Part shown: piece by piece, positions 1 to 8,988 of the stretch
Numbering within the stretch: position 1 is the first letter of the stretch
How the letters are laid out: each line of letters starts with the position of its first letter
Assembly: GCA_030425195.1 (NCBI GenBank)
Contig: JAUIAV010000007.1
Location: 1-64,000 of the forward strand
DNA: 64,000 nt
Origin: Gammaproteobacteria bacterium
Lineage (GTDB): Bacteria > Pseudomonadota > Gammaproteobacteria > Pseudomonadales > Azotimanducaceae
Reading direction: 5' to 3'
Position numbers and translations under genes: made by a program
Notes under the pieces: model-generated
Told to the model about the DNA's origin: nothing
Seen by the model: the letters and a program-made list of their open reading frames with translations, nothing else
Database searches by the model: none

Positions 1-1195
1 CCGGCTCTTTCGGCAGGCCGAGCACCCGCTTGGCGATGATGTTCCGCTGGATCTGATCGGTGCCCCCTCCGATCGACGTGAAGTAGGCGTTCAGCGTCAG
101 GAAGTTGGCGTCCTCCGCACGCGGATGATCTTCGCCTTCGAACAGACTCGCTGCACCGAGAATCTCCGTCCGCACCCTTGCCTCCTCATGCAGGATACGC
201 GACATGGCGAGCTTTCCGAGGCTCATCACCGAGGAGGATGTTCCCTGCTTGAGATCCGCTTTACCCCGGGCGGTGTTCAGGGCGTTCAGACGCTTGTAGC
301 CGATCGTCCGGGCGATGTCCTGGCGCAGGCCGGGATCATCGAGGCGGCCCGCTTCCCGGGCCAGCGCGATCAGCGGCTCTTCGTTCGTGGCTTCCCGGAC
401 CCCGCTTCTCGGGCCCCGGGCACCCTCGCCCATGGAGGAGCGCTCATAGGCGAGCGCCATGTTCAGTATCTGCCAGCCGCCATTCAGGGGGCCGAGGAGA
501 TTTTCCGCCGGAACGATGGCGTCGGTGATGAACACCTCGTTGAAGTGACTCTCGTCCGTGATCTGCCGGAGCGGCCGGACTTCGATGCCCGGCTGTTTCA
601 TGGGACAGAAAAAGAACGAGATACCTTTGTGCTTGGGCACGTCCCAGTCGGTGCGGGCGATCAGCATGCCGAAGTCGGCCACAGCAGCCCCGGATGTCCA
701 CACCTTCTGCCCGTTCACCACATAGTGATCGCCCTGGCGGTCGGCCCGGGTGCGGATACCGGCGAGATCCGAGCCGGCCCCCGGCTCGCTGTAGAGCAGG
801 CACATGTTCACGCTGCTGGTGAGCAGCCTGCCGAGAAGCTGCTCCTTGAGCGCCTGGCTGCCGCCTGCCAGCAGCGTGTTTGCCCAGAGATTCATCCGGT
901 CCTGACCGGTTCCAGGTGCCCGCACACGGGCAAACTCGCGCTCGATGATCTTGGCCTGTGCGTCTCCCAGCCCCCTGCCATACCATTCTTCCGGCCAGCG
1001 GGGCACGCACCAGCGGCCTTCCAGGACCCGCTGCAGCCACTCTCTTCGAGCCTCGGAGGTTTCCCATCCGTAGGATTCGTTCGCCAGCGCTTCGGCAACC
1101 TCCGGCCGCCAGTGCCGCTCGAGCCAGTCTCTGACCTCCTCGGTCAGAGCGTCATCGGTGACGTTTCTGTTTTCTTCGCTCATGCCATTGCTCAT
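1..1195 (-). CDS. Acyl-CoA dehydrogenase, C-terminus cut by window edge
   Basis: FAD-dependent alpha,beta-dehydrogenation of an acyl-CoA thioester. About 398 codons are present and no stop is reached before position 1, so only a few C-terminal residues should be missing. Visible motifs are YSEPGAGSDLAG near residue 137, a WTSGA segment, and the C-terminal GGGTDQIQRNIIAKRVLG signature. The start is ATG at 1195, with GGGAGG about 9 bases upstream; a second ATG lies 4 codons in. It begins 5 bases after the stop of another acyl-CoA dehydrogenase (1201-2313), so the two are cotranscribed. Adjacent unequal acyl-CoA dehydrogenase genes are known to form alpha2beta2 enzymes in steroid side-chain degradation; that role here is inference. 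Confidence 0.93.
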   Translation of the reverse strand, partial: MSNGMSEENRNVTDDALTEEVRDWLERHWRPEVAEALANESYGWETSEARREWLQRVLEGRWCVPRWPEEWYGRGLGDAQAKIIEREFARVRAPGTGQDRMNLWANTLLAGGSQALKEQLLGRLLTSSVNMCLLYSEPGAGSDLAGIRTRADRQGDHYVVNGQKVWTSGAAVADFGMLIARTDWDVPKHKGISFFFCPMKQPGIEVRPLRQITDESHFNEVFITDAIVPAENLLGPLNGGWQILNMALAYERSSMGEGARGPRSGVREATNEEPLIALAREAGRLDDPGLRQDIARTIGYKRLNALNTARGKADLKQGTSSSVMSLGKLAMSRILHEEARVRTEILGAASLFEGEDHPRAEDANFLTLNAYFTSIGGGTDQIQRNIIAKRVLGLPKEP

Positions 1196-1200
1196 GGTGA

Positions 1201-2313
1201 TCAGCCTCCCAGTGCCTGGAGATAGCGTTCCCGGTGATAGGCCGGGGTACCGAAAAGTTGAGCGTCCGCGCGGGCACGCTTCAGATAGAGATGGGCAGGG
1301 TGTTCCCAGGTGAAAGCGATACCGCCATGCATCTGGATACCGTCCGCCGCGGTCCTGACGAAGGCATCCGCACAGGCAAAGGCCGCCAGACTGACCGCTT
1401 CCTGCACGTTGTTCGCACCCTGAGCCAGCTGTTCCGCCGCATTGCGAGCCGCGGATATGGCCGACTCCGTTTCAAGCAGCAGATCGGCGGCCATGTGCTT
1501 GATGGCCTGAAAGCTGCCGATCTGCCGCCCGAACTGAATCCGGGTCTTGGCGTACTCCACGGTGAAATCGAGCACCCGCTGGGCGCCGCCGGCCTGTTCA
1601 CCTGCGAGCGCTACCAGAGCGAGATCCATGGCCGCGCGAGCCGCCACCCAGGCGGATTTCGAACCCTGCAGTCGCCGGGCCGGTGCGCCGCTGAGGTCCA
1701 CGGCCGCCATCCTGAGCGTGTGATCGAAGGTCGGCAGCGGCGTAATCGCCACCCCCGCGGCGCCGGGCTCCACGGTGAAGGCCGCAACCCCCGTGTCCGT
1801 ATTCCCGAGCACGATCAGCACATCCGCACTCTGCCCGTGCAGCACATAGCTCGCACGACCATCGAGCCACCATCCGTCGCCCTCCCCTCTTGCGGCCACG
1901 CTCAGACCGTCTTCCGTCCAGGTCCCTGAATCCCCGGTGAGCGCGACGGTCGCAATGGTTTCACCGGAAGCGATGGCCGGCAGCAGCTGATCGTTGACGT
2001 CTGTGTCGCCCAGCACTCTGAGATATTCGGCGGCCAGCACGCCGCTCGCGAGCAAGGGCGCGCAGAGCAGCGCCGCACCAGCTTCTTCCATGACAGCCTC
2101 GAGCTCCATCGGACCAACGCCCGAGCCGCCGTGCGCCTCGTCGATCACGAGGCCCACCACGCCCATGCCGGCCAGGCTTTTCCAGAGTTGTGGATCGAAG
2201 CCCTGCTCCGTCTCCATGACTGCCCGGACTGCAGTCTCGGTGCTCGCGTCCGTCAGCAGACGATGCACCGAATCGCGCAACGCCGCCCGTTCTTCCCCAC
2301 TCAGCTTGTTCAA
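1201..2313 (-). CDS. Acyl-CoA dehydrogenase (pair partner)
   Basis: Second acyl-CoA dehydrogenase, about 370 residues. The C-terminal domain carries ALAGEQAGGAQR, then EYAKTRIQFGRQIGSFQAIK, the region holding the catalytic base in FadE28/FadE29-like enzymes, and ends with a MHGGIAFTWEHPAHLYLKRA segment. The open frame runs up to 2454, but that N-terminus does not look like the family; I place the start at TTG 2313 (protein begins LNKLSGEERA) with an AGGGGCG ribosome site before it. This leaves about 95 bases for a promoter facing the divergent gene at 2408. It is cotranscribed with the acyl-CoA dehydrogenase at 1-1195 and probably forms a heteromeric enzyme with it. The substrate cannot be read from sequence. 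Confidence 0.9.
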   Translation of the reverse strand: MNKLSGEERAALRDSVHRLLTDASTETAVRAVMETEQGFDPQLWKSLAGMGVVGLVIDEAHGGSGVGPMELEAVMEEAGAALLCAPLLASGVLAAEYLRVLGDTDVNDQLLPAIASGETIATVALTGDSGTWTEDGLSVAARGEGDGWWLDGRASYVLHGQSADVLIVLGNTDTGVAAFTVEPGAAGVAITPLPTFDHTLRMAAVDLSGAPARRLQGSKSAWVAARAAMDLALVALAGEQAGGAQRVLDFTVEYAKTRIQFGRQIGSFQAIKHMAADLLLETESAISAARNAAEQLAQGANNVQEAVSLAAFACADAFVRTAADGIQMHGGIAFTWEHPAHLYLKRARADAQLFGTPAYHRERYLQALGG

Positions 2314-2407
2314 TGGATAGCGCCCCTGACTTTTCCACGCCCAGTATAGCCGACCGCCAGGGTAGAACCCCCGGGGCAACTGGAGTACGCTCCCGCGCCG
2401 GAGACCC

Positions 2408-2689
2408 ATGATGCTCAGAAGTGCCTGCCAGAAGATGACCAGACTGACCGCCATTCTCGCGGTCGCTCTGCTCTGTGCGCAGACCCTCGCCGTGGTCCAC
2501 GATCACGAGCCCTTGGATGACGGACTCTGCGCCGTCTGCTCCACGTCTCTGGACGCTGCCTCGACCGGCGCGTCTTCCGGATGTCACCTTCAAGGCGTCG
2601 CTGCCTCCTGGTCCGGGGTGCATTCCGTCACCAGGGAACCCCGACCGCTTCCGACCGCCCATCAGCCCCGGGCACCTCCTGCCGCCTGA
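2408..2689 (+). CDS. Small exported His/Cys-containing protein upstream of metal TonB receptor
   Basis: Encodes 93 residues. The N-terminus (MMLRSACQKMTRLTAILAVA...) is a plausible signal peptide, with cleavage likely after the Ala-rich hydrophobic stretch. The mature part opens with a VVHDHEPLDD segment and has CAVC and other Cys/His residues, then a Pro-rich tail. Small periplasmic proteins of this kind (DUF2946-like) often sit before TonB receptors for metals; the position here, about 110 bases ahead of a His-rich receptor, fits that. A metal-binding role is inference. I did not recognise a Zur-type operator upstream. The C-terminal PRAPPAA tail is low complexity, so the exact protein family is uncertain. 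Confidence 0.6.
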   Translation: MMLRSACQKMTRLTAILAVALLCAQTLAVVHDHEPLDDGLCAVCSTSLDAASTGASSGCHLQGVAASWSGVHSVTREPRPLPTAHQPRAPPAA

Positions 2690-2801
2690 TCTCAACCAGT
2701 GAAACCGTCTGCTGCGCGAGGGTCTCTGTGCCCGTGTGGTCAGACCCGTAAAACGCATGCCGTCAGCAACCGCGGCCTGCCGAATGAGATCAGGAAGTTC
2801 C

Positions 2802-4907
2802 ATGAAACTGTCGAAGCTGTGCGTCGTCTGCGCACTCTGTACCGCTTATCACACCCATGCCCATGCCGCCTCCGGCGACTCCGCCCAGACCCAGGCCCAG
2901 GCGGATTTCGTCGAAGAAATGGTGGTCACCGCCCACCCGCTGTCCGGCGAGGGTCTCGCCCAACCGACCTCCATTCTGCAGGGAGAGGAACTCAACAGAG
3001 CGCTCGCCGGCACCCTGGGGGAGACGCTTATCAATCAGCCGGGCGTACACTCCGCTACTTTCGGCGCCGCCGTCGGCCGGCCTGTCATCCGGGGCCTGGG
3101 CGGACCCAGAGTGAAGCTGATGGAAGACCGCATAGACAGCATGGACGTCTCGGTCTCCAGCCCCGACCACGCCACGACCATCGAGCCGTTCATGGCCGAC
3201 CATATCGAAGTTCTGAAGGGACCCAGCACTCTGCTCTACGGGACCGGCGCCATCGGCGGTGTCGTCGACGTGCACACCGGCCGAATCCCGCACAGCGTAC
3301 CGGAGTCTCTCAACTCCAAGGTGGAGGTCCGGGGCGCCGACAACGCAGACCAGCGGACGGCGGCCGGAATGCTGCAGGCAGGCGCAGGCGGTTTCGCCTT
3401 CCATCTGGACGGTTTCTACCGGGATGCGGACGACTACGAGATTCCCGGCTACGCCGAATCTGCCGCGCTTCGCGCCCTCGAGGAAGAGGAGCATGAGGAC
3501 GAAGAGGAGGAGGAACACGAGGAACACGAGGAAGACGAAGCCTACGGAATCCTCCCGGGCAGTGAGCTGGAGAAGAGCGGCGGCGCTTTCGGACTCTCAT
3601 TCGTAGGCGACCGGGGCTTCGTCGGCGGCGCCGTCAGCCGCTACGACGCCACCTACGGCCTGCCCGGCGGTCACTCTCACGCACACGAGGACGAAGAACA
3701 CGAGGATGAAGAGCACGAGCACGGCGAGGAGGGCAATCCGATTCTGGATCTGGAGCAGACGCGCATCGACTTCGAAGCGGGGCTCAGAGAACCGTTCGCC
3801 GGTGCTGCAAGCCTGAATCTGCGAATCGGCTACAACGAATACGAGCACGCGGAGATCGAGCCCGGCGGCGAAGTCGGCACGCTGTTCGAGAACGAGGCCG
3901 TCGAGGGTCGCTTCGAAGTCGTTCACCTGCCGGTGGCGAACATTACCGGCGCGGGCGGCTTTCAGTTCGGCGACCGGGAGTACTCGGCGACGGGTGAGGA
4001 AGCCTACGTCCCGCCCGTGGACACCCGCACATGGGGTCTGTTCTACGTGGGACAGCGGGACTTCGCGCATTTCGATCTGGAAGGCGGCGTCCGCTACGAA
4101 CGCGTCTCCCATGATCCGCAGTTCGGGATGACCCGCAGCTACGACATCGGCGCGGCATCGCTCGGTCTGGTGGCCCCCTTCGAATCCGGCCTGACCCTGG
4201 CCCTGCTGGCCGACTACTCCACCCGGGCACCGACCGTGGAAGAGCTGTTTTCCGATGGCCCGCACCTGGCGACCGGCAGCTATGAGATCGGAGACCCTGA
4301 GCTGGATAAGGAGCGTGCTGCCAACGTGTCCGCAACCATCCAGTACGAGAACGACAGCTGGCTGCTGGGCGCAAGCGTCTACTACACCGACTTCAAGGAC
4401 TTCATCTTTGAATCACCGACCGGTGAGGAGCTGGACGAACTGCCCGTGTTCCAGTGGCAGCAGGACAATGCCACCTTCCGCGGCGTTGAGCTTCAGGCCG
4501 AGTGGCGGGCCATCCGCTGGGATGACGGCGAATTCGCCCTGTCCGCCTTCTATGATCAGGTGCGCGGCAGACTCAAGAACGGCGAGAACCGGAACCTGCC
4601 ACGCGTCCCGCCGCAGCGCTGGGGGCTCGGCGCACGGCTGAACTGGATCGGCTTCACCCTGACGCTGGACTACGCGAAAACCAGCGACCAGGACGACAAC
4701 GCGGACTTCGAGCTGCCGACGGAGGGCTTCGATGACCTGCGCGCCTATCTGGGTTATGGCTGGAAGCTCGACGACAGCCTGCTGGAAATCTTCGTAGCCG
4801 GCCGAAACCTGACGGATGACGAGCAGCGACACCACTCGTCATTCATCAAGGACTTCGCACCCCAGCCGGGACGCACCATCGAAGGCGGTATCCGGCTGAC
4901 GCTGTAA
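2802..4907 (+). CDS. TonB-dependent outer-membrane receptor with His/Glu-rich loops (ZnuD-like)
   Basis: Outer-membrane beta-barrel receptor of about 701 residues. The signal peptide starts MKLSKLCVVCALCTAYHTHAHA, followed by a TonB-box-like EEMVVTAHP, a plug domain (RGLGGPRVKLMEDRIDSMD, IEVLKGPSTLLYGTGAIGG) and a barrel ending in a hydrophobic GGIRLTL terminus. Two extracellular-type insertions are extremely rich in Glu, Asp and His (coded at about 3478-3540 and 3670-3735). Such loops are known in the zinc receptor ZnuD of Neisseria, where they capture Zn2+. The start ATG 2802 has AGGAAG 5 bases upstream and gives a proper signal peptide; the frame is open further upstream. Metal identity (Zn, possibly Ni or Cu) is inferred. 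Confidence 0.92.
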   Translation: MKLSKLCVVCALCTAYHTHAHAASGDSAQTQAQADFVEEMVVTAHPLSGEGLAQPTSILQGEELNRALAGTLGETLINQPGVHSATFGAAVGRPVIRGLGGPRVKLMEDRIDSMDVSVSSPDHATTIEPFMADHIEVLKGPSTLLYGTGAIGGVVDVHTGRIPHSVPESLNSKVEVRGADNADQRTAAGMLQAGAGGFAFHLDGFYRDADDYEIPGYAESAALRALEEEEHEDEEEEEHEEHEEDEAYGILPGSELEKSGGAFGLSFVGDRGFVGGAVSRYDATYGLPGGHSHAHEDEEHEDEEHEHGEEGNPILDLEQTRIDFEAGLREPFAGAASLNLRIGYNEYEHAEIEPGGEVGTLFENEAVEGRFEVVHLPVANITGAGGFQFGDREYSATGEEAYVPPVDTRTWGLFYVGQRDFAHFDLEGGVRYERVSHDPQFGMTRSYDIGAASLGLVAPFESGLTLALLADYSTRAPTVEELFSDGPHLATGSYEIGDPELDKERAANVSATIQYENDSWLLGASVYYTDFKDFIFESPTGEELDELPVFQWQQDNATFRGVELQAEWRAIRWDDGEFALSAFYDQVRGRLKNGENRNLPRVPPQRWGLGARLNWIGFTLTLDYAKTSDQDDNADFELPTEGFDDLRAYLGYGWKLDDSLLEIFVAGRNLTDDEQRHHSSFIKDFAPQPGRTIEGGIRLTL

Positions 4908-4926
4908 CGGCTTCGGGCCTGATCGG

Positions 4927-4966
4927 GCAGAAAATCCGGCCGCTCGCCGGCTAACGGATTTTCTGC
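4927..4966. terminator. Bidirectional terminator between convergent genes
   Basis: A 12-base perfect inverted repeat, GCAGAAAATCCG and CGGATTTTCTGC, encloses a second small hairpin (CCGGC-CGCTC-GCCGG). The A-tract and T-tract arms make it work on both strands. It lies just after the receptor stop (4907) and overlaps the last codons of the minus-strand gene that ends at 4951. Confidence 0.7.
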
Positions 4967-5829
4967 TCGAACCGGGCCGTGTACTGGGTGACCTCGTAAA
5001 GCCCCCGGGTCCGTTTCAGATTTGGAAACAGGTCGTACCACCAGGTGTAGTTCACGGCGGCCCCGCCAGGCACCGGCAGGGGCAGCGCGAAACTCCTGAG
5101 CTCCTTGTCGGTCACCACACAACGGCTGAAATCACCCAGGTCGTCTTCTATGCAGACCCGGTACCGGGCCCGACGGCCGGACCCCTGAGTGTTGTCCAGA
5201 TCCATGCGGACGCGCCGTTCCTTGCCATCCTCCCGGACGTACAGGTAGTTGCGGCTCGACACCGCCTTGTCGATGGTCACTGCCACCTGACGCGCACCGG
5301 TTTCCGGATCCTCCAGACCCTGGATCAGCAGATAATGATCCGAGGTCGGCCGCAGCTTGCCGAGACAGGCCCGGTTCTCCACCGTCAGCTCGAAGCGAGC
5401 CGTCCACCGGAGTGCCTCTCCACGCTTGCCCGGGGTGAGCTTCTCGAGCCGGCCCAGGCGGGAACGGCAACCGCGGCCGAGGAGATCGAGCTGTCTGTCC
5501 GATCCGAGCTGCAGTTCGCTGCGGTAGAAACCGGCATCCAGCCTGCCTCTGCCGTCCAGCCCGAGTGACAGCAGGATGTCGATGTGGGGGTCCTGGTGGA
5601 GCGAGCAGTCCCGGGTTGCCGGATCGCAGGGATTGAAGTTCAGATCGTCGTCGGGGTCTTCCGTCAGCGCAGAGGCGAAGCTCCCCTGATAGAGCCCGAG
5701 GTATGGCTCGAGATCGACCCGAGCCTCGGCGGGCATGGTGGCGGCCAGCAGGACGGGCAGCAGGCACTTGAGGCACCTCGAAGCCGCCCGCCGGAACCGC
5801 GCAGCGGCCCGGCGCCCACCCCACTGCAC
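4951..5829 (-). CDS. Exported protein of unknown function, coupled to malate synthase
   Basis: 292 residues, family not recognised. The N-terminus is Arg-rich (RRAAARFRRAASR), then a hydrophobic CLLPVLLAATMPAEA segment, a likely signal peptide ending at an AEA site. The mature part begins LEPYLGLYQGSFASALTED, contains DPCDPATRDCSL-like Cys residues (actual order NPCDPATRDCSLHQD) and ends in a YTWWYDLFPNLKRT region. Five or more Cys suggest disulfides in the periplasm. The start is GTG 5829, only 2 bases after the malate synthase stop, so translation is probably coupled. Nothing in the protein suggests a glyoxylate-cycle role; the linkage may be only transcriptional. Confidence 0.75.
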   Translation of the reverse strand: MQWGGRRAAARFRRAASRCLKCLLPVLLAATMPAEARVDLEPYLGLYQGSFASALTEDPDDDLNFNPCDPATRDCSLHQDPHIDILLSLGLDGRGRLDAGFYRSELQLGSDRQLDLLGRGCRSRLGRLEKLTPGKRGEALRWTARFELTVENRACLGKLRPTSDHYLLIQGLEDPETGARQVAVTIDKAVSSRNYLYVREDGKERRVRMDLDNTQGSGRRARYRVCIEDDLGDFSRCVVTDKELRSFALPLPVPGGAAVNYTWWYDLFPNLKRTRGLYEVTQYTARFEQKIR

Positions 5830-5831
5830 GA

Positions 5832-8021
5832 TCAGCCCCGCTGCGCTTTCGCCTGCCTGCGCCGGGCATGCAGTATGGGTTCGGTATACCCGCTCGGCTG
5901 CGATACGCCCTCGAAAACCAGATCGCAGGCGGCCTGAAACGCAATTGACGCATCGTAGTCCGGCGCCATGGGTCGGTAGGCGGCGTCATCCGCGTTCTGT
6001 CCGTCCACGATGATGGCCATGCGCTTCATGGATTCCATCACCTGCTCACGGCTGCAGACGCCATGCAGCAGCCAGTTGGCGATGTGCTGGCTGGAGATCC
6101 GGCAGGTCGCCCGGTCTTCCATGAGCCCGACATCGTTGATGTCGGGGACTTTGGAACAGCCCACGCCCTGGTCGATCCAGCGGACCACGTAGCCGAGAAT
6201 ACCCTGCGCGTTGTTGTCCAGCTCGTTCTGCACCTCGTCCGCGGAGAGGTTCTCTCCAGCCAGCAGCGGCACTGTCAGGATGTCGTCGAGACTGGCCGGC
6301 TTCCGGCTGGCCAGCTCCGCCTGCCGGGAAGCCACGTCCACCTGATGATAGTGAATGGCGTGCAGCGTCGCGGCGGTGGGTGACGGCACCCAGGCGGTGT
6401 TCGCACCGGCCATGGGATGACCGGCCTTCACCTCGAGCATCTCTTTCATCTCGTCGGGCTTCGGCCACATGCCCTTGCCGATCTGCGCGACTCCGCGGAA
6501 ACCGGCTGCCAGGCCGGCGTCCACGTTCGCATCCTCGTAGGCCTGGATCCAGGGCTGCGCCTTGATCGCGTCCTTCCGGAGGAACGGACCCGCCTGCATG
6601 CTGGTGTGGATCTCATCACCGGTCCGGTCGAGAAAGCCGGTATTGATGAACACCACCCGCGCCTTCGCCACCTCGATGCAGGCCCGAAGATTCACGGTGG
6701 TTCTGCGCTCCTCGTCCATGATGCCGACCTTGAGCGTATTCACCGGCAGACCGAGAATTTCCTCGACCCGCGCGAAGAGGTCGCAGGTGAGCTGCACCTC
6801 TTCCGGCCCGTGCATCTTCGGCTTGACGATATAGACGCTGCCCGCCCGGGAATTGCTCAGCATGCCGTTGCCCTGCAGATCGTGCATGGCGGCCAGCGAC
6901 GTGACCATGGCATCGAGGAATCCTTCCGGGACTTCGTTTCCATCCGCATCCAGCACCGCATCCGTGGTCATGAGATGCCCTACATTGCGCACGAGGAGCA
7001 GACTGCGTCCATGGAGGACGAGCCGTTCACCCGTACGACCCGTGTATTCGCGATCGGGGTTCAACCGCCGCGTGATCGTACGGCCGCCTTTTTCCAGAAC
7101 CTCTTCCAGGTTGCCTTTCATCAGACCCAGCCAGTTCCCGTAGACGACGCACTTGTCCTCGGCATCGACCGCGGCCACCGAATCCTCGCAATCCTGGATG
7201 GTGGTTACCGCACTCTCGAGCATCACGTCCTTGACGCCGGCCGGGTGCGCCGCACCCACGTCGTGTGCCCGGTCGATCTGAATGTCCACATGGAGCCCGT
7301 TGTGCTTCAGCAGGATCGAGCTCGGCTCGGCTTCATTTACGAAACCGACGAACTGCTCCGGATCCCTGAGCCCGGTGTTACCACCATTGTCGAGCATAGC
7401 GCGCAGCTGCCGGTTGCCCGCGTCATCGCTGCCGATCCCGTAGGCGACCACTTCGGTGTGGCTGGCACCATCCAGTGGCACCGCGGCATCCAGAAATTCG
7501 GCGGCCAGGGCGACCACCAGCTCACCCCGGGCCGGGTTGTAGCTGGTGCCTTTTTCCCGGCCGGGTGATTCCTCGATGACGTCCGTGCCGTAGAACGCAT
7601 CATAGAGGGAGCCCCAGCGGGCGTTGGCGGCATTGAGCGCGAACCGGGCGTTCATGACCGGCACGACCAGCTGCGGACCGGCTACCCGGGCGATCTCCTC
7701 GTCCACGTTCTCAGTTTCGATGGTGAACGGGGCCGGTTCCGGCACCAGGTAGCCTATCTCCGTGAGAAACGCCTTGTACTGTGCAGCATCGATGGGCTGA
7801 CCCCTGCGGGCCAGATGCCAGTCGTCGATGGTCTTCTGAATCTCCTCCCGCCGGGCAAGCAGGGCCGCGTTCACCGGTCCGAGATCGGCGAGCAGCCGCT
7901 CGAACCCCGTCCAGAAGTCGTTCAGATCCACGCCGGTGCCGGGCAGGACCGTTTCCGCCACCAGGGTGTCGAGTTCGGCTGCGACCCGGAGACCGCCACG
8001 GCTGACTCGATTTTCGCTCAT
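5832..8021 (-). CDS. glcB: Malate synthase G
   Basis: Condenses glyoxylate with acetyl-CoA to L-malate in the cytoplasm (glyoxylate shunt and glycolate use). At 729 residues it matches the monomeric G isoform (about 720), not the shorter A form. Recognisable blocks are the N-terminal [18 protein letters not shown], the internal [15 protein letters not shown] segment, [18 protein letters not shown] and the C-terminal [18 protein letters not shown] and [15 protein letters not shown] stretches. No isocitrate lyase gene is in the window. The upstream region contains seven copies of a 15-bp repeat (8051-8155), which must lie in or near its promoter or leader. Confidence 0.97.
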   Translation of the reverse strand: MSENRVSRGGLRVAAELDTLVAETVLPGTGVDLNDFWTGFERLLADLGPVNAALLARREEIQKTIDDWHLARRGQPIDAAQYKAFLTEIGYLVPEPAPFTIETENVDEEIARVAGPQLVVPVMNARFALNAANARWGSLYDAFYGTDVIEESPGREKGTSYNPARGELVVALAAEFLDAAVPLDGASHTEVVAYGIGSDDAGNRQLRAMLDNGGNTGLRDPEQFVGFVNEAEPSSILLKHNGLHVDIQIDRAHDVGAAHPAGVKDVMLESAVTTIQDCEDSVAAVDAEDKCVVYGNWLGLMKGNLEEVLEKGGRTITRRLNPDREYTGRTGERLVLHGRSLLLVRNVGHLMTTDAVLDADGNEVPEGFLDAMVTSLAAMHDLQGNGMLSNSRAGSVYIVKPKMHGPEEVQLTCDLFARVEEILGLPVNTLKVGIMDEERRTTVNLRACIEVAKARVVFINTGFLDRTGDEIHTSMQAGPFLRKDAIKAQPWIQAYEDANVDAGLAAGFRGVAQIGKGMWPKPDEMKEMLEVKAGHPMAGANTAWVPSPTAATLHAIHYHQVDVASRQAELASRKPASLDDILTVPLLAGENLSADEVQNELDNNAQGILGYVVRWIDQGVGCSKVPDINDVGLMEDRATCRISSQHIANWLLHGVCSREQVMESMKRMAIIVDGQNADDAAYRPMAPDYDASIAFQAACDLVFEGVSQPSGYTEPILHARRRQAKAQRG

Positions 8022-8050
8022 GGTTCCCCCAGTATTTAGTTGATAAACGT

Positions 8051-8155
8051 GCGCTTGAAAAAGGCCTGCCTGAAAAAGGCGTGCCTAAGAGAGGCGTGCC
8101 TGAAAAAGGCGTGCTTGAAAAAGGCGTGCTTGAAAAAGGCGTGCCTGAAAAAGCG
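8051..8155 (+). repeat. 15-bp tandem repeat, seven units, in front of glcB
   Basis: Seven head-to-tail units of a 15-base sequence with consensus GTGCCTGAAAAAGGC. The third unit is the most diverged (AAGAGAGGC in place of GAAAAAGGC). The array lies between the glcB start (8021, minus) and the end of the ThuA-like gene (8233). Read on the plus strand from GTG 8049 the array is open and would encode repeated LKKAC pentapeptides up to a stop at 8196-8198 (49 codons); most differences between units are synonymous there. No clear ribosome site precedes that GTG, so I do not call it a gene. Confidence 0.9.
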
Positions 8156-8232
8156 CGTAAGTATAGACATCCCCCCTACCCAACTACAGGGAAACTAATA
8201 TTGTCCAGAAGATCAACGGTCGTCTGATCTCC

Positions 8233-8985
8233 TCAGGCGCCGTGATTCATGCAGTAGCGGATACCACGGCGGAGCAGCTCGTAGTATTCGGGTCTCTCCC
8301 AGCTGCCCCGCTCGATTTCGGGGTAGAAGTCCATCATCGGCTGCATGTCGTAGTGACCCCGGCAATGCCCCAGGTTCAGGTAAAGGACTTCCCCCTCCCC
8401 TACCCGATTGATGTAGTACACGGGACGGGGTGCATCCTCCGGCCAGTGGTCCTCGACGAATCCCCGGGCGGGACCCGTGTAACGGGTTTCCAGCAGATGA
8501 TGCAGATCCCCATGGATGCGCGACAGATAGAGTTCGTCGTCGGTCTCGAAAGGCTCGATACCCTGTACCAGCTCATGCTCCGGATCCGCCACCTCGACCC
8601 GGTAGGGTTGTATGGGCGGGTGAGCGATGAACTGGGTGCCCAGCACGCTCATCAGCACGGGTGCCGTCTCCGGTGCATCCACCGCACCGGAGTTCAGGAA
8701 CTTCAGAATCGAGTTGGTGCCGTGCAGCGCGAACCAGCGGCGGCCGTCCGCCACGTAGTTTCTGAGGGCCGCCTGTTCCTCTCCGGTGGGGACCAGATTG
8801 CAGGTATAGGTGATCAGAAAATCGCTCCGGGCAATGGCGTCGAGGTCATGATAGTTTGCGGCCACCTCGGTCCGGATCGTCTCGTGCTCGGCGAGCAGCT
8901 TCAGAAGTTCGAGCCGGGCGAAGTCGATGTCGTGGTAATCGCCGGCGGCAACCAGGTAGACGCGCGTGACCCTCTTTCCCGACAC
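8233..8985 (-). CDS. ThuA-domain protein (class I glutamine-amidotransferase-like fold)
   Basis: 250 residues with the ThuA (trehalose utilisation) domain throughout: RVYLVAAGDYHDIDF at the N-terminus, LITYTCNLVPTGEEQAALRNYVADGRRWFALHGTN in the middle, and GEGEVLYLNLGHCRGHYD near the C-terminus. ThuA proteins are known in sugar catabolism loci, but their enzymatic activity is poorly defined. It ends 34 bases past the small repeat-region frame and starts 3 bases downstream of the SDR stop at 8989, so it is the last gene of a minus-strand Rieske-SDR-ThuA unit. That context hints at oxidation of a carbohydrate or similar substrate; this is inference. Confidence 0.85.
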   Translation of the reverse strand: MSGKRVTRVYLVAAGDYHDIDFARLELLKLLAEHETIRTEVAANYHDLDAIARSDFLITYTCNLVPTGEEQAALRNYVADGRRWFALHGTNSILKFLNSGAVDAPETAPVLMSVLGTQFIAHPPIQPYRVEVADPEHELVQGIEPFETDDELYLSRIHGDLHHLLETRYTGPARGFVEDHWPEDAPRPVYYINRVGEGEVLYLNLGHCRGHYDMQPMMDFYPEIERGSWERPEYYELLRRGIRYCMNHGA

Positions 8986-8988
8986 GGT

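Noticed and set aside
125-1225. 366-codon plus-strand frame at left edge
   Set aside because: Shadow of the partial acyl-CoA dehydrogenase read on the minus strand, which shows family signatures to the window edge.
2314-2407. Zur or Fur operator before the His/Cys protein and receptor
   Set aside because: I looked for the usual TGTTATA-type inverted repeat and Fur-type GATAAT pattern and did not find a convincing match.
8051-8155. CRISPR array
   Set aside because: Repeat units are 15 bp and directly adjacent with no spacers, and no cas genes are nearby; it is a tandem minisatellite.
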